In this document: positions 18,801 through 27,100 of the stretch, in pieces
Numbering within the stretch: position 1 is the first letter of the stretch
Layout of the letters: each line of letters opens with the position of its first letter
Origin: Muricauda sp. MAR_2010_75
GTDB lineage: Bacteria > Bacteroidota > Bacteroidia > Flavobacteriales > Flavobacteriaceae
Assembly: GCF_000745185.1 (NCBI RefSeq)
Contig: NZ_JQNJ01000001.1
Span: 2,255,501 to 2,319,500 of the forward strand
Length of the DNA: 64,000 nt
Direction of reading: 5' to 3'
Made by a program: the position numbers and the translations under genes
The notes under the pieces: model-generated
What the model was told of the DNA's origin: nothing
What the model saw: only the letters and a program-made list of their open reading frames with translations
The model's database searches: none

Positions 18801-18979
18801 AGACCGCTTGTTCAGCTGCCTGTAGCAGTGGAGCCATGGTCTTTGGGGACATCAACGATAAGGAAAGCAAGGTGGCCAAGTTGAAAGAAGATGATAGAAT
18901 GTACCACTTGTTGGAGCACGTAGGGACCAAACCCAATGTGTTCTATCATGTTAAGGTAAGAAACACCGACGAGGCTTAA
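15848..18979 (+). CDS. actB: Alternative Complex III subunit B, iron-sulfur/molybdopterin-fold protein
   Basis: 1043 residues. The N-terminus has a twin-arginine motif NRRDFLKYVGF (residues 51-61) followed by a lipobox-like IAACEG with Cys71, suggesting Tat export and lipid anchoring. The large N-terminal part is a molybdopterin-oxidoreductase-like fold, and in this family it is known to lack the cofactor. The C-terminal part is a ferredoxin-like domain starting near residue 782 with CTGCGACVIACHAENN, then CQHCNHAPCETVCP, CVGTRYCANNCP, CSMC and CSAAC. These are ligands for several iron-sulfur clusters. It links quinol oxidation at ActC to the c hemes of ActA and ActE. Confidence 0.96.
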   Translation: MASNKKYWKSEAELNPNDSIVEALRNNEFTEEIPVDEFLGDKENLSTSSTNRRDFLKYVGFSTAAATIAACEGPVRKSIPYVVQPDRIVPGVANYYATTIADGFDFASILVKTREGRPIKIENNTDAKVNGGANARVQASVLTLYDSKRVQGPMANGEPIEWKVLDATVKAKLGSLKGGNKQVVLLTQTFASPSTDKLMAEFKAEYGENVNHVVYDAISEDAALNAFDAAYGERALADYDFEKADLIVSFGADFLGDWQGGGYDSGYAKGRVPKHGKMSKHIQLESNMSLTGANADKRYPMTPTQQKIALAKLYGKLNGSNVGGGTSDVDEAVDHVAAQIRKAGSKAVVVSGLNDVHAQTVVLAINKLLASEAFDAENPRYVRQGDVAKVNKLVADMNAGRVGALIMAGVNPVYTLPNAEEFVSGLEQVELSVAFAFNNDETAQASQYVAAASHYLESWGDAQFKKGQYSLMQPAIRELFDTKQFQSALLTWMGSEKTYYDYIKETWSADILQGESWNQALQDGVFVPSAVSAEGDEQPTVIAAEGGEEEVEPSIVPIASAIRSLVNSTSAGTEMVLYSKVGMGDGRQANNPWLQEFPDPISRVSWDNYVTVSKADAEKWDLENFTVANGGVNGSYVNLTVDGKVLEKVPVIVQPGQAVGTVGLSFGYGKKAGMQDEMATGVNAYTLYKDFSDVQSVTVEKAAGEHEFACVQQHKTLMGRGDIIKETTLEIFNTKDHAEWNPMPHVSLNHNEIPVTSPDADLWDSFDRSIGHHFNLSIDLNACTGCGACVIACHAENNVPVVGKQEIRRSRDMHWLRIDRYYSSEETFEQDNEKKEGMEGLWGDKGSLGGFREMEDPSANPQVAFQPVMCQHCNHAPCETVCPVAATSHSRQGQNHMAYNRCVGTRYCANNCPYKVRRFNWFLYSDNDEFNFNMNNDLGKMVINPDVNVRSRGVMEKCSMCIQMTQKTILDAKRDGRVIKDGEFQTACSAACSSGAMVFGDINDKESKVAKLKEDDRMYHLLEHVGTKPNVFYHVKVRNTDEA

Positions 18980-19010
18980 TCAATAATAAGAAGTAACTAG
19001 AAGATAAATT

Positions 19011-20729
19011 ATGGCGTCGCATTACGAAGCACCTATTCGAAAGCCCTTAGTACTTGGAGATAAAGGATACCACGATGTATCCGTGGATATAGCCGCTCCG
19101 GTAGAGGGAAAGGCCAACAAACACTGGTGGATTGTATTCTCCATTGCTTTGGTAGCATTCCTTTGGGGTCTAGGATGTATTATTTATACCATTTCCACAG
19201 GTATTGGGGTTTGGGGTCTTAACCGAACCGTTAACTGGGCCTGGGATATTACAAACTTTGTTTGGTGGGTAGGTATTGGTCACGCAGGAACCCTGATTTC
19301 GGCGGTATTGTTGCTCTTCAGACAGAAATGGAGAATGGCGATCAACCGTTCTGCGGAAGCGATGACCATCTTCTCCGTTATCCAAGCAGGTCTGTTCCCT
19401 GTAATTCACATGGGTCGTCCATGGTTGGGGTATTGGGTACTTCCCATCCCGAACCAATTTGGTTCCTTGTGGGTGAACTTTAACTCACCATTGCTTTGGG
19501 ACGTGTTTGCGATTTCAACTTACCTTTCTGTATCGCTGGTATTCTGGTGGACAGGGCTTTTGCCTGACTTCGCTATGATTCGCGATAGAGCGGTAAAACC
19601 CTTCCAAAAGAAAATATACAGCCTGTTGAGCTTCGGTTGGACAGGTAGGGCCAAAGACTGGCAACGTTTTGAGGAGGTTTCCTTGGTATTGGCCGGTTTG
19701 GCAACACCGTTGGTACTTTCCGTACACACCATCGTATCCTTTGACTTTGCTACCTCGGTAATTCCAGGATGGCACACTACCATCTTCCCACCATACTTCG
19801 TTGCAGGTGCGATTTTCTCCGGATTTGCCATGGTGAACACACTTTTGATCATTATGCGTAAAGTGTGCAATCTTGAAGCGTATATCACCGTTCAGCATAT
19901 TGAGTTGATGAACATCGTGATCATGATCACAGGTTCCATCGTGGGATGTGCCTATATCACGGAGTTGTTCATTGCTTGGTATTCCGGTGTGGAATACGAA
20001 CAATACGCCTTCTTGAACAGGGCTACCGGTCCTTATTGGTGGGCTTACTGGTCCATGATGACCTGTAACGTGTTCTCACCACAGTTCATGTGGTTTAAAA
20101 AATTGCGTACCAGTATCATGTTCTCTTTCTTCATCTCTATTGTGGTGAATATAGGAATGTGGTTTGAGCGTTTTGTGATCATCGTTACCTCATTGCACAG
20201 GGATTACTTGCCATCGTCTTGGACAATGTTCTCTCCAACTTTTGTAGATATCGGAATATTTATTGGAACCATAGGATTCTTCTTTGTGCTGTTCCTATTG
20301 TATTCCAGAACCTTCCCTGTAATTGCACAGGCAGAAGTAAAATCCATCTTAAAGGCATCAGGAGAGAAGTACAAGAAACTTCGCGAAGCTGGAAAACCGC
20401 TTTATGAAATGCCATCAAAAGGAGGTACCAAAAAAGGGGCAGAAGCTCCCAAGGAGAAAATGGATGAAAAGCAAGTAGCCACATTGTTGGATTCCATAGG
20501 AACCTTTGATGCGGACAAAGAAACTGCAGACGATTTGAAAAAAGTAAAAGGTATCGGCCCACAAATGGAGCAGACCTTGAACCAGATAGGCATCTTTACT
20601 TTTGCTCAGGTAAGTAAAATGACCGAAAAAGAATACGATTTGTTGGATTCCATCACGGGTTCCTTCCCTGGAAGGGCACAACGTGATGATTGGGCAGGTC
20701 AGGCAAAAAAATTAAACGATAAGAAATAG
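19011..20729 (+). CDS. actC: Alternative Complex III subunit C (NrfD-like) with a C-terminal helix-hairpin-helix extension
   Basis: 572 residues. The first about 450 form an NrfD/PsrC-type polytopic membrane protein that holds the quinol site of the complex (motifs around WWVGIGHAGTLISA and FPVIHMGRPW). Past residue about 460 there is an unusual soluble tail: a Lys/Glu/Ala-rich linker, then VKGIGPQMEQTLNQIGIFTF and FPGRAQRDDWAGQAKKL. These match the helix-hairpin-helix pattern of the predicted flap-endonuclease-like domain also seen as an add-on in other proteins. The tail is not needed for quinol chemistry and its role is unknown. The gene is 31 bases after actB and 2 bases before actD. Confidence 0.93.
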   Translation: MASHYEAPIRKPLVLGDKGYHDVSVDIAAPVEGKANKHWWIVFSIALVAFLWGLGCIIYTISTGIGVWGLNRTVNWAWDITNFVWWVGIGHAGTLISAVLLLFRQKWRMAINRSAEAMTIFSVIQAGLFPVIHMGRPWLGYWVLPIPNQFGSLWVNFNSPLLWDVFAISTYLSVSLVFWWTGLLPDFAMIRDRAVKPFQKKIYSLLSFGWTGRAKDWQRFEEVSLVLAGLATPLVLSVHTIVSFDFATSVIPGWHTTIFPPYFVAGAIFSGFAMVNTLLIIMRKVCNLEAYITVQHIELMNIVIMITGSIVGCAYITELFIAWYSGVEYEQYAFLNRATGPYWWAYWSMMTCNVFSPQFMWFKKLRTSIMFSFFISIVVNIGMWFERFVIIVTSLHRDYLPSSWTMFSPTFVDIGIFIGTIGFFFVLFLLYSRTFPVIAQAEVKSILKASGEKYKKLREAGKPLYEMPSKGGTKKGAEAPKEKMDEKQVATLLDSIGTFDADKETADDLKKVKGIGPQMEQTLNQIGIFTFAQVSKMTEKEYDLLDSITGSFPGRAQRDDWAGQAKKLNDKK

Positions 20730-20731
20730 TT

Positions 20732-21259
20732 ATGGCATCAAAAGTTATTCAGGCGCTTTACAATGATGACGATGTGTTGATGCATGCCGTAAAGAAAGTG
20801 AGGGCAGAGCACCATCATATTGAGGAAGTGTACACTCCATTCCCTGTTCACGGTTTGGACAAGGCCATGGGATTGGCAGATACCCGTATCGCCATCACCT
20901 CTTTTATGTATGGATGTTTGGGATTGATCGTTGCCATAGTGATGATGAACTACATTATGATTGAGGATTGGCCCCAGGATATTGGTGGTAAGCCAAGCTT
21001 TAGCTATTTGGAGAACATGCCCGCCTTTGTGCCGATCATGTTCGAGTTGACGGTTTTCTTCGCAGCCCACTTAATGGTGATCACTTTTTACTTAAGAAGT
21101 AAGATGTGGCCCTTTAAAAAGGCGGAGAACCCAGATAAGCGTACAACCGATGACCATTTTTTGATGGAAATTGGCGTACACGATAATGAAAAGGAACTAA
21201 CCGATTTGTTGTGGGAAACAGGTGCGGTGGAAATAAATGTTACAGAAAAGGAGTCTTAA
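20732..21259 (+). CDS. actD: Alternative Complex III subunit D (DUF3341)
   Basis: 175 residues with a cytoplasmic N-terminal domain (YTPFPVHGLDKAMGLADTRI) followed by two membrane segments (about 55-77 and 103-122). This is the normal DUF3341/ActD layout, in which the protein packs against ActC and ActF. The start lies 2 bases after the actC stop, showing tight coupling. The 3' end of the gene contains the ribosome-binding site of actE. The partner role in complex assembly or stability is known for the family, while no cofactor is expected from the sequence. Confidence 0.93.
   Translation: MASKVIQALYNDDDVLMHAVKKVRAEHHHIEEVYTPFPVHGLDKAMGLADTRIAITSFMYGCLGLIVAIVMMNYIMIEDWPQDIGGKPSFSYLENMPAFVPIMFELTVFFAAHLMVITFYLRSKMWPFKKAENPDKRTTDDHFLMEIGVHDNEKELTDLLWETGAVEINVTEKES
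21246..21253 (+). promoter_or_regulatory. Shine-Dalgarno site deciding the actE start
   Basis: AAAAGGAG lies 10 bases before the ATG at 21264. Strong Shine-Dalgarno sites are scarce in this window, so it supports 21264 over the in-frame ATG at 21237. Confidence 0.6.
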
Positions 21260-21263
21260 AACT

Positions 21264-21833
21264 ATGAAGCATTTAGGTAAAATAAGTGTTGTCTTGGTCT
21301 TGGTACTGTTGGTAGCGGCTTGCGCCGATAAAAACAGTCCCAACTACCAATATATGCCAAACATGTACGAACCGGTGGGGTATGAAACCTACCAAGGTGT
21401 AGACAATGGGTTGTTCCCGGATGGAACATCAGCCATGCTTCCTGTTGAAGGGACCATCTCCAGGGGGTATATGCCCTATGAGTTTGAAAATACACCAGAA
21501 GGTAAAGAATTGGCACGTTTGAACACAAGCCCATTGGATTCCTTGGATATGGAGGATAACATGGTAAAAGGTGCGGAATTGTACGCCATTTACTGTGCTG
21601 TTTGTCATGGACCCAAGGGAGATGGACAAGGCAACTTGGTAAAACGTGAAAAAATATTGGGTGTTCCCAGCTATGATGATGTGGCTCGAAACATTACCGT
21701 GGGTACCACATACCATACCATCTATTACGGATTGAACTCCATGGGATCCTACGCCTCTCAGTTTGCGAATGAAGAAGAGATGTGGCAGGTGTCCGAATAC
21801 GTGATGAAATTAAAGGAAGACCTAACAAAATAA
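21264..21833 (+). CDS. actE: Alternative Complex III subunit E, monoheme cytochrome c lipoprotein
   Basis: About 189 residues beginning MKHLGKISVV. The lipobox LLVAAC puts the lipidated Cys at residue 20, and a single heme motif CAVCH lies at 111-115, with the likely axial Met in NSMGSYASQ near residue 155. This is the periplasmic electron exit of the complex, handing electrons to the oxidase or a carrier. An in-frame ATG 27 bases upstream overlaps the end of actD, but the Shine-Dalgarno site and the signal peptide favour 21264. It is followed 17 bases later by actF. Confidence 0.94.
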   Translation: MKHLGKISVVLVLVLLVAACADKNSPNYQYMPNMYEPVGYETYQGVDNGLFPDGTSAMLPVEGTISRGYMPYEFENTPEGKELARLNTSPLDSLDMEDNMVKGAELYAIYCAVCHGPKGDGQGNLVKREKILGVPSYDDVARNITVGTTYHTIYYGLNSMGSYASQFANEEEMWQVSEYVMKLKEDLTK

Positions 21834-21850
21834 TTGGATAAGAAGAAACT

Positions 21851-23206
21851 ATGTATACCTTTTCAAACAGATTAAAAATAGGATCTTTCATAGCCATGGG
21901 GCTAGGGCTTATTTTCTTGGCAATAGGTTTTGTATCCGCACCCTCAACCGTGGAAGAGGCTAAAGCTATAGTGGCATCCGCTCACGGCGATGGACACGGT
22001 GGTGGTCATGCAGAGGCCGTTGAAGATCATGGCGGTGATCAAAGCCACGGTGAAGCTGCAGCCCACGGTGAAGAAGCTTCACATGATGAAGGTCACGACG
22101 CTTCGCATGATGAGCATTTGTTGCACCAATTGCAAAATAGACCATGGGCCGCATTGTACGTAGCTGCATTTTTCTTTTTCATGATAGCTCTTGGAGTTTT
22201 GGCCTTTTACGCCATTCAACGAGCTGCCCAAGCCGGTTGGTCACCATTGTTGTTTAGAGTGATGGAGGGCATAACCGCTTACATTGTTCCTGGAGGGATA
22301 ATCGTATTTGTTATATTGGTTCTTTCCGTATTGCACATGAACCATATGTTTGTTTGGATGGATGCTGAAGTCGTGGCACATGATGAATTGCTACAGGGAA
22401 AAGCGGGTTTTTTAAACCCAACCTTCTTCTTGATCCGTGCCGCTATTTTCTTGGGTGGTTGGATTTTCTACCGCGAATATTCCAGAAAATTGTCCTTGGC
22501 TCAAGACGAATCTGATGACAACTCAAACTTTGTAAAGAATTTTAGATGGTCTGCCGGTTTCTTGGTATTTTATCTGGTAACCGAGTCCATGATGTCTTGG
22601 GATTGGATCATGAGTTTGGACCCACACTGGTTCAGTACGCTTTTTGGATGGTATGTATTTGCCAGCATGTTTGTATCGGGTATTACCGTTATTGCCATGG
22701 TGAGCATTTACCTAAAGTCCAGAGGCTATTTGGAAGTAGTGAACGACAGCCACATCCACGATTTGGCCAAGTTCATGTTCGGGATCAGTATTTTCTGGAC
22801 CTATTTGTGGTTCTCACAGTTCATGCTGATTTGGTATGCAGATATTCCTGAAGAAGTAACATACTATATTGCACGTTTCCAAGACTATAAATTGCCATTC
22901 TTTGGTATGTTGGTCATGAACTTTATTTTCCCATTGTTGGTGTTGATGAACAGTGATTACAAGCGGGTGAACTGGTTTGTGGTTATGGCCGGTATAGTAG
23001 TGTTGTTTGGCCATTATTTGGATGTGTTTAATATGGTGATGCCTGCCACAGTAGGAGACCAATGGTATATAGGATTGCCCGAAATAGGTGGAATATTGTT
23101 CTTTGGAGGATTGTTTGTGTTCTGGGTGTTCAATACACTGACCAAGGCTCCGTTGTTGCCAAAACGCAACCCATTTATTGAGGAAAGTAGACATTTTCAT
23201 TATTAA
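21851..23206 (+). CDS. actF: Alternative Complex III subunit F, NrfD-like membrane protein
   Basis: 451 residues of a polytopic membrane protein paralogous to ActC, with about ten hydrophobic segments. Between the first and second segments lies a long loop (about residues 38-95) very rich in His, Glu, Asp and Gly (HGDGHGGGH, DHGGDQSHGE, DEGHDASHDEH). This loop could bind metal ions such as copper or zinc. Motifs WDWIMSLDPHWFSTLFGWY and HDLAKFMFGISIFWTYLWF are typical of ActF, which lacks the quinol-binding residues and may help move protons. The gene precedes coxB by 28 bases. Confidence 0.94.
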   Translation: MYTFSNRLKIGSFIAMGLGLIFLAIGFVSAPSTVEEAKAIVASAHGDGHGGGHAEAVEDHGGDQSHGEAAAHGEEASHDEGHDASHDEHLLHQLQNRPWAALYVAAFFFFMIALGVLAFYAIQRAAQAGWSPLLFRVMEGITAYIVPGGIIVFVILVLSVLHMNHMFVWMDAEVVAHDELLQGKAGFLNPTFFLIRAAIFLGGWIFYREYSRKLSLAQDESDDNSNFVKNFRWSAGFLVFYLVTESMMSWDWIMSLDPHWFSTLFGWYVFASMFVSGITVIAMVSIYLKSRGYLEVVNDSHIHDLAKFMFGISIFWTYLWFSQFMLIWYADIPEEVTYYIARFQDYKLPFFGMLVMNFIFPLLVLMNSDYKRVNWFVVMAGIVVLFGHYLDVFNMVMPATVGDQWYIGLPEIGGILFFGGLFVFWVFNTLTKAPLLPKRNPFIEESRHFHY

Positions 23207-23234
23207 TACGATTTAAGTCTTAGATAGATACACG

Positions 23235-24293
23235 ATGACTGCATTATTAACTTTGACTGTTTTAGTACTGGTGGCAATTGCAATTTGGCAAATGACCAAG
23301 ATTTTTGAATTGTCCCAACTCAAAACAGAGCACGCTGAGATAGCAAATGACAATGACAATAAGAATAACGGCTATCTTATGTTTGGTTTCCTGGTTTTTA
23401 TTTATGGGATCACCATATTTAGTTTTGCAAAATATTCCAAGATGTTGCTTCCCGAAGCATCATCCGCCCATGGTGGGGATTACGACCAATTGATGTGGGT
23501 ATCCTTTGCGATCATTTTCTTTGTTCAGTTCATCACTCAGGCCTTGTTACACTACTTCGCCTATAAATACAGAGGTGAAAAAGGAAGAAAAGCACTTTTC
23601 TTTGCCGATAATGACCGTTTGGAATTTATCTGGACCATTATTCCAGTAATTGTATTGGCAGGATTGATTCTTTGGGGACTGTACACCTGGACCAATATCA
23701 TGGATGTGAATGATGAGGACGATCCGTTGATTGTAGAGCTTTATGCCCAACAATTCAATTGGACCGCACGCTATGGAGGAGATGATAATGTTTTGGGCGA
23801 TGCAAGCGTTCGTTTAATTGATATTGATAGAGCCAATGTCTTGGGATTGGATGAATCGGACCCCAATGCAGCGGATGATATCATCGTAAAAGAATTGCAC
23901 CTTCCTGTTGGCCGAAAAGTGAACTTTAAAATGCGGTCGCAAGATGTATTGCATTCAGCATATATGCCTCATTTTAGAGCACAGATGAACTGCGTTCCCG
24001 GAATGATCACACAATTTTCGTTCACTCCAACGGTTACGACCGAAGAAATGCGGTTAAACCCCGATGTGGTGGATAAAGTCAAAAGGACCAATGCCCTTAG
24101 GGCTGAATGGGCTGCAGAGGGAAGGCCAAACTCCGAACCTTGGGAGTTTGATTATGTGCTACTTTGCAACAAAATTTGCGGAAAGTCACACTACAACATG
24201 CAGATGAGAATAGTGGTTGAGACCGAAGAGGAATTCAATAAATGGATGGCAGAGCAGGTATCGTTCGAAGAGACTATTGCACCTGCTGAATAA
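23235..24293 (+). CDS. coxB: Cytochrome c oxidase subunit II
   Basis: 352 residues. Hydrophobic segments occur at the N-terminus (1-18), at about 48-66 and at 83-108, a further segment lies near 135-155, then a periplasmic cupredoxin domain. The CuA site is intact: His in DVLHSAYMPHFR, then CNKICGKSHYNM with both cysteines, the His and the Met ligand. It accepts electrons from the ActA/ActE hemes and passes them to heme a in subunit I. No heme c motif is fused, unlike some caa3 oxidases, so electron transfer relies on the adjacent complex or a separate cytochrome. It is operonic with actF and coxA. Confidence 0.96.
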   Translation: MTALLTLTVLVLVAIAIWQMTKIFELSQLKTEHAEIANDNDNKNNGYLMFGFLVFIYGITIFSFAKYSKMLLPEASSAHGGDYDQLMWVSFAIIFFVQFITQALLHYFAYKYRGEKGRKALFFADNDRLEFIWTIIPVIVLAGLILWGLYTWTNIMDVNDEDDPLIVELYAQQFNWTARYGGDDNVLGDASVRLIDIDRANVLGLDESDPNAADDIIVKELHLPVGRKVNFKMRSQDVLHSAYMPHFRAQMNCVPGMITQFSFTPTVTTEEMRLNPDVVDKVKRTNALRAEWAAEGRPNSEPWEFDYVLLCNKICGKSHYNMQMRIVVETEEEFNKWMAEQVSFEETIAPAE

Positions 24294-24335
24294 TATAGGC
24301 TAGGAAAAGAACCAAAATAAAATTTAGAAGAGATT

Positions 24336-26150
24336 ATGTCAGCTACTGGACACGAACACGGACACGACGATCACGGACATCATCATAAAGAGACTTTTAT
24401 CACAAAGTATATCTTTAGTCAGGATCATAAGATGATATCCAAGCAGTACCTTATTACGGGTCTTATCATGGGATTCATCGGTATTGCAATGTCATTGCTC
24501 TTTAGAATGCAATTGGCTTGGCCAGGGGAATCCTTCCCCATTTTTGAGGCCTTGCTCGGTAAGTGGGCTCCTGATGGTGTAATGGACGCCGATATTTATC
24601 TAGCGTTGGTAACCATCCACGGTACCATCATGGTGTTCTTTGTATTGACAGCTGGTCTAAGTGGTACCTTCAGTAACTTGTTGATTCCATTGCAGATTGG
24701 TGCCAGGGATATGGCGTCAGGATTTTTGAACATGGTATCGTATTGGTTGTTCTTCGTATCCTCTGTAATCATGGTTATTTCCTTGTTTGTTGAGGCAGGA
24801 CCTGCAGCGGCTGGCTGGACCATCTATCCTCCGTTGAGCGCATTGCCCATGGCACAACCTGGTTCTGGAGCTGGTATGACCCTTTGGTTGGTATCTATGG
24901 CCATATTCATTGCATCTTCTTTATTGGGTTCTTTGAACTATATCGTAACGGTAATCAACCTAAGGACAAAAGGAATGTCAATGACGCGTTTGCCATTGAC
25001 CATTTGGGCCTTTTTTGTAACAGCCGTTATCGGTGTGATTTCGTTCCCGGTCCTACTTTCAGCAGCCTTGTTGTTGATTATGGACAGAAGCTTTGGAACA
25101 TCGTTCTTCCTTTCGGATATCTTTATCCAAGGAGAAGTGCTGCACTACCAAGGTGGTTCTCCCGTATTGTATGAGCATTTGTTCTGGTTCTTGGGGCACC
25201 CCGAAGTATATATCGTATTATTGCCGGCATTGGGTATTACTTCCGAAGTAATGTCCACCAATGCACGGAAACCTATCTTTGGATATAGGGCGATGGTGGC
25301 CTCCATTTTGGCCATTGCTTTCCTTTCAACCATTGTATGGGGTCACCACATGTTCATCTCTGGTATGAACCCATTCTTGGGCTCCGTATTTACATTCACA
25401 ACTTTGTTGATTGCCATCCCCTCTGCGGTTAAGGCGTTCAACTATATTACTACACTCTGGAAAGGTAACCTGCAATTGAACCCGGGCATGTTATTTTCCA
25501 TTGGTTTGGTTTCTACCTTTATTTCAGGAGGTTTAACCGGTATTATTTTGGGTGACAGTACTTTGGATATCAACGTACACGACACCTATTTTGTAGTGGC
25601 TCACTTCCACTTGGTAATGGGTATTTCAGCCTTGTACGGACTTTTTGCTGGGGTATACCACTGGTTCCCTAAAATGTTCCAAGGTAGAATGATGAACAAG
25701 AATTTGGGGTACGTCCACTTCTGGATTACTGCAATTTGTGCCTATGGGGTGTTCTTTCCAATGCACTTTGTGGGAATGGCAGGGGTGCCAAGACGTTACT
25801 ACCAAAACACGGCTTTCCCCATGTTTGATGAATTGACCAACGTTCAGGTTTTGATGACCGTATTCGCTATCATAGCTGGATTGGCGCAGTTGGTATTTGT
25901 ATACAACTTTATCTCCAGCATTTTCTACGGAAAAAGAGGTCCACAGAACCCATGGAGCTCCAATACCTTGGAATGGACAGCGCCACAGGAGCACATGCAT
26001 GGCAACTGGCCCGGTGAGATTCCCCATGTATACCGATGGGCTTATGATTACAGTAAGACCTATGAAAATGGGGAGTATATTATAGCCGGTCAGGATTTTG
26101 TGCCGCAGAACGTGCCCTTACAAGAAAACGAAGAAGAGCTCAATCATTAA
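24336..26150 (+). CDS. coxA: Cytochrome c oxidase subunit I
   Basis: 604 residues of heme-copper oxidase subunit I with about twelve membrane segments. Visible residues include the heme a histidine in TIHGTIMVF, the CuB/active-site motif FWFLGHPEVYIVLLP (His and the cross-linked Tyr), the CuB HH pair in WGHHMFISGM, and the heme a and a3 ligands in DTYFVVAHFHLVMG. The GHPEVY motif places it among A-type oxidases. The N-terminus is His-rich (GHEHGHDDHGHHH), echoing the ActF loop. It reduces oxygen to water and pumps protons. Last gene of the operon, with a strong terminator 24 bases downstream. Confidence 0.98.
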   Translation: MSATGHEHGHDDHGHHHKETFITKYIFSQDHKMISKQYLITGLIMGFIGIAMSLLFRMQLAWPGESFPIFEALLGKWAPDGVMDADIYLALVTIHGTIMVFFVLTAGLSGTFSNLLIPLQIGARDMASGFLNMVSYWLFFVSSVIMVISLFVEAGPAAAGWTIYPPLSALPMAQPGSGAGMTLWLVSMAIFIASSLLGSLNYIVTVINLRTKGMSMTRLPLTIWAFFVTAVIGVISFPVLLSAALLLIMDRSFGTSFFLSDIFIQGEVLHYQGGSPVLYEHLFWFLGHPEVYIVLLPALGITSEVMSTNARKPIFGYRAMVASILAIAFLSTIVWGHHMFISGMNPFLGSVFTFTTLLIAIPSAVKAFNYITTLWKGNLQLNPGMLFSIGLVSTFISGGLTGIILGDSTLDINVHDTYFVVAHFHLVMGISALYGLFAGVYHWFPKMFQGRMMNKNLGYVHFWITAICAYGVFFPMHFVGMAGVPRRYYQNTAFPMFDELTNVQVLMTVFAIIAGLAQLVFVYNFISSIFYGKRGPQNPWSSNTLEWTAPQEHMHGNWPGEIPHVYRWAYDYSKTYENGEYIIAGQDFVPQNVPLQENEEELNH

Positions 26151-26173
26151 GGAGTATCTTATAAAAATATACC

Positions 26174-26201
26174 GCCCATCCTTTAGGATGGGCTTTTTTT
26201 T
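26174..26201 (+). terminator. Rho-independent terminator of the act-cox operon
   Basis: The stem GCCCATCC / GGATGGGC with loop TTTA is followed by eight T residues. It ends the operon 24 bases after the coxA stop. Confidence 0.93.
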
Positions 26202-26274
26202 GGTATATGATTGAATCACAATAGTTAGCAGTAATTGTAATATCTTTAATGCGGAATACCCCAAAAAAAGAACC

Positions 26275-27099
26275 GTGAAAAAAATACTTGTCGTACTACT
26301 GCTTATAGTTCCCATAATTGTATTGGGGCAACGAAAGCCCAGAATAAAAGGGAGTCGGATTGTGACCGAGGTCAATGAGGAGCTGCCCGCTTTCAATGCA
26401 ATAATTCTAAACGACAATCTGGATATAGTTCTGAAAAAGTCCTTTGGGCCGGGCTATGAAATTGTGGCAGATGACAACCTTATTGATATCCTTAAGTTTG
26501 AAGTTCAAGATGGTACCTTGGTTATCAGCTCGTATTATGATGTCACCGCTAAAAAGCAGTTCGATATTACCGTGACCTATACTGACCTCAGGGCGATTAC
26601 TCTAAAGGATGGCAGCATTGTTACCCAAGATGTTATTCAGAGTGATGAGCTCTTTGTGGATGGATTCAACAATACCCGGTTGGATATCAAGGCTAGTGCA
26701 GCGGTAATGGACATTAATTTGGAAAACACCAGTCACGGCGATTTTAATGTGGACGTGGATTCCCTGAACATCACCATTGGAAATAGGGCCGATGCCTACA
26801 TTTATGCCGTAAACGAAACCAGTTTGGTAGATTTGGAGGAAAATGCTTCTCTTGCGCTGGAAGGAACTTCGAGTACCATTCAAGTACGTTTGGTGGGCAA
26901 TTCAAAATACAAAGGGGAAACCATGGAAGCCGGAACGGTAAAGGCAACCCTGGAAGACGACCCAACGGCCCATATTTATGCCCATAGCGAGTTAGTGCTT
27001 AGCGCCAAAGATAGGTCCAGGGTTTATCTGCATGGCACACCCAAAATCACGATTTTGGAGTTTTTGGATACCGCTCAACTCATTAAAAAAGAGGAGTGA
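26275..27099 (+). CDS. Head GIN (DUF2807) domain exported protein
   Basis: 274 residues with a short Sec signal peptide (KILVVLLLIVPIIVLGQ). The mature protein begins with the GIN-type pattern (ELPAFNAIILNDNLDIVLKK) and then folds as a repetitive beta-helix: LRAITLKDGSIVTQD, LDIKASAAVMDINLEN, VTIGN-like turns. This is the DUF2807/putative auto-transporter adhesin head domain common in Bacteroidota, found in the periplasm or on the surface; its function is unknown. Translation seems to start at GTG 26275, since the signal peptide starts there. Its stop is one base from the stop of the convergent acyl-CoA gene, with no terminator between them. Confidence 0.88.
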   Translation: MKKILVVLLLIVPIIVLGQRKPRIKGSRIVTEVNEELPAFNAIILNDNLDIVLKKSFGPGYEIVADDNLIDILKFEVQDGTLVISSYYDVTAKKQFDITVTYTDLRAITLKDGSIVTQDVIQSDELFVDGFNNTRLDIKASAAVMDINLENTSHGDFNVDVDSLNITIGNRADAYIYAVNETSLVDLEENASLALEGTSSTIQVRLVGNSKYKGETMEAGTVKATLEDDPTAHIYAHSELVLSAKDRSRVYLHGTPKITILEFLDTAQLIKKEE

Positions 27100-27100
27100 C

